The notes under the pieces were generated by a model. That model searched no databases, was not told the DNA's origin, and worked only from the letters and a program-made list of their open reading frames with translations. The position numbers were made by a program, and so were the translations under genes. A stretch of 64,000 bases of DNA from Rothia nasimurium (GTDB taxonomy: Bacteria; Actinomycetota; Actinomycetes; Actinomycetales; Micrococcaceae): NCBI RefSeq assembly GCF_004569295.1, contig NZ_SPQC01000008.1:1-64000 (forward strand), written 5' to 3'. Of this stretch, positions 62,395 to 64,000 are shown in pieces. How positions within the stretch are numbered: the stretch's first letter is position 1; every line of letters starts with the position of its first letter.

Positions 62395-63795
62395 ATGGCC
62401 ACTTCTCACCAACGCCCCCTGACCGCCTGGGTGGTTACCGCCCTGCTCGCAGCCGGGTGTGCAGCCGCAGGAGCCTGGGCCGTACCGGCCTGGCAGGAGT
62501 CCCAAGACCTTCGCGAAGCTTCGGTAGCCCCTGATGTCACGGCCTCGCCGGTTGCGGTAACAGAAGCAGGCGCCGGGGCCGCCGTCGATTCAGCTGCCCT
62601 GAGCGCAGAGCTCGATAGCGTCCTTGACGGTCTAGGCCAGGGGGTTTTCTCGGCCCAGGTTCTTGATGCAGAAACCGGACAAAGCCTCTACTCCCGTGAG
62701 GCCCAGGCGAGCCGAACCCCGGCGTCCAACATGAAGCTGCTCGTGGACTACGCCCTACTCACCACCGCACCGCAAGCCCGCTTCACCACGTCCGTCGACC
62801 TCAACGACGACTCAACCCTTACCCTGGTTGCAGGCGGCGACACCCTACTGGTGCCAGGGCACTCCGACCCCACTGCGGTGATGGGGCACGCCGGCATCGA
62901 GACCCTGGCTGAACGCACCATCGAGGCCCTTAAAGAGCAGGGCATCAACGGCAAGGCCCTCACCCTCAACCTGGACACCACCATCTTTTCCGGCAGCTCC
63001 CTCAACCCCGAATGGGCCCAGGAAGATATCGACTCCGGCTTCATTAGCACTGTTACTCCCCTCGCCTTTTACTCTCACTACTCCCCCACCGGTGACGGAA
63101 CCGCATCAAGCGGTAGCCGCCCCAGCAACGCCCCGGCAGAAGTGCAGCAGGTGCTGGTAGAGGCTCTCAATAGGTTGGGAGCGGACGCCGGGCTCACCTT
63201 CACCGCAGGCGAGCAGGTCACAGCCCCCAGCAGCGGACGGGAAATTGCGGCCGTACAGTCAGCCACCGCCGCAGAACAGTCGGCCCTGATGATGCAGGAG
63301 TCAGACAACTCTCTGGCTGAAACCCTAGGCCGAAACCTTTCTGTTCTCACCGGCGGCGACGGCTCTACCCAAGGGGCAATTACCGCCGTACGCGAGGCTC
63401 TCTCTGCCGCAGGCCTACCCACCAATTACACCCAGGTTGACCTCAGCGGCCTTTCCATGAACAACAAGGTCAGCAACGAACTGCTCACCAGCATTGCCCT
63501 ACGCGCGGTCAAGGGAAGCACCAGCGAACGCCTCACCCTGCAGGGCCTGCCAGTAGCCGGCTACAGCGGTACCCTGGGCCTAGCCAGCCGCTTCAACGAC
63601 GCTGACGAAACCGGCGGGCGCGGGGTCGTCCGCGCTAAGACCGGCACCCTCAACTCCGTGCTGTCCCTCACCGGCTACACCGTCACAGAATCCGGGCGGG
63701 CCCTAGTCTTCTCTGTCATCATGAACGACCTCGAGAGCACCGACACCGCCAAGAATACCGTTGACCGGTTCGCAGCAACCCTCAGTACCCAGTAG
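62395..63795 (+). CDS. dacB: D-alanyl-D-alanine carboxypeptidase, PBP4 family
   Basis: Exported penicillin-binding protein of 466 residues that trims peptidoglycan stem peptides. A membrane anchor (VVTALLAAGCAAAGAWAV) is at residues 11-28. Catalytic SNMK is at 111-114, the SDN motif in ESDNSLAETLGRN near 303, and KTG in RAKTGTLNS at 415-417. ATG 62395 follows GTGGAGG. It is the usual divergent neighbour of ppa/tilS in actinobacteria. Confidence 0.92.
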   Translation: MATSHQRPLTAWVVTALLAAGCAAAGAWAVPAWQESQDLREASVAPDVTASPVAVTEAGAGAAVDSAALSAELDSVLDGLGQGVFSAQVLDAETGQSLYSREAQASRTPASNMKLLVDYALLTTAPQARFTTSVDLNDDSTLTLVAGGDTLLVPGHSDPTAVMGHAGIETLAERTIEALKEQGINGKALTLNLDTTIFSGSSLNPEWAQEDIDSGFISTVTPLAFYSHYSPTGDGTASSGSRPSNAPAEVQQVLVEALNRLGADAGLTFTAGEQVTAPSSGREIAAVQSATAAEQSALMMQESDNSLAETLGRNLSVLTGGDGSTQGAITAVREALSAAGLPTNYTQVDLSGLSMNNKVSNELLTSIALRAVKGSTSERLTLQGLPVAGYSGTLGLASRFNDADETGGRGVVRAKTGTLNSVLSLTGYTVTESGRALVFSVIMNDLESTDTAKNTVDRFAATLSTQ

Positions 63796-63812
63796 CTGTA
63801 GGCGGATACAAG

Positions 63813-63845
63813 AACGGCGGCCCCACACATGTGGGGCCGCCGTTT
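63813..63845. terminator. Bidirectional terminator between convergent genes
   Basis: AACGGCGGCCCCAC (63813-63826) and GTGGGGCCGCCGTT (63831-63844) pair perfectly; TTTG follows on the plus strand. It separates dacB from the minus-strand gene that ends at 63869. Confidence 0.75.
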
Positions 63846-63868
63846 GTAGATAGGTCTAGTAGTGAAGA

Positions 63869-64000
63869 CTAGCTCACCCAGACGCCGCGGGCTTCAGTCC
63901 AGTTAATGGTGGTACCGCTAGAGAAGGTCACACGGGTGACGCCATCAATCCAGCGCACCTCATCGGTTACAGGGAAGCCGATAGCTGCGGGGCCGCCCAG
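63869..64000 (-). CDS. LGFP-repeat protein, C-terminal end (partial, 5' end off window)
   Basis: The last 43 codons before a TAG read LGGPAAIGFPVTDEV, then VRWIDGVTRVTFSSGTTINW and TEARGVWVS. This matches the LGFP repeat consensus (LG-P-E, F-G-IYW, GV-V) of actinobacterial cell-wall proteins thought to bind envelope polymers. The rest lies to the right of the window. Confidence 0.7.
   Translation of the reverse strand: MGGPAAIGFPVTDEVRWIDGVTRVTFSSGTTINWTEARGVWVS

Overview
The window appears to come from an actinobacterium of the Micrococcaceae, most likely Rothia or a close relative. The right-hand 38 kb is a high-GC chromosome with a classic actinobacterial gene order: dacB // ppa, DUF2342 metalloprotease, tilS, hpt, ftsH, folE, folP, folB, folK, DUF3180, two PH-domain proteins, DUF2520, panC, lysS, lsr2, clpC. 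A mycobacterial-type N-acetylglutamate synthase, disA-radA and a pstSCAB operon fit the same group. The genus is inferred from gene content and style, not from a search.

Positions 170-26188 form a lower-GC accessory element of about 26 kb next to a tRNA-Lys(TTT) gene (26153-26225, minus). The last 36 bases of the tRNA plus 2 flanking bases recur exactly as a 38-bp direct repeat at 170-207, so the element looks integrated at the tRNA 3' end. Its content is that of a mobilisable plasmid: a MobF relaxase with helicase domain, a replication initiator with an apparent origin inside its own gene (six 13-bp palindromes and four DnaA boxes), ParA plus a small partition partner, SSB, an ECF-like sigma factor, a class F-type sortase with a surface-protein gene, a RHH/BrnT-like toxin-antitoxin pair, two facing Xre-type regulators, a secreted phospholipase A2 with an overlapping membrane protein, and a single-chain restriction-modification enzyme. 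No integrase, coupling protein or mating-pore genes are visible. The end of an IS3-family element lies just outside the left repeat (1-150).

The most unusual signal is just upstream of the relaxase gene. Three consecutive long hairpins (9236-9494) have unrelated stems but nearly identical 18-base loops, and the imperfect pairs are almost all G-T/G-U on the plus strand. This points to a selected RNA or single-stranded DNA structure. Other notable items in the element are a 38-residue hydrophobic peptide gene with a structured leader (3469-3809), a restriction enzyme truncated exactly at the attachment site, leaderless promoters overlapped by palindromes, secreted-protein genes that seem to lack a normal start codon, and decayed antitoxin fragments.

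The chromosome from 26.3 kb rightwards is ordinary. It holds a FetB-like permease, Pit phosphate transporter with its DUF47 partner, a pyruvyl-transferase-like protein, the Pst operon (minus) with a three-unit PhoP-box-like tandem repeat upstream of pstS, a FUSC-like membrane protein, radA, disA, mutY, argA-type GNAT, clpC, lsr2, lysS, and the pantothenate/folate/ftsH cluster. It ends with dacB and the 3' end of a gene for an LGFP-repeat protein. One short chromosomal gene (42140-42436) is interrupted by an in-frame TGA.
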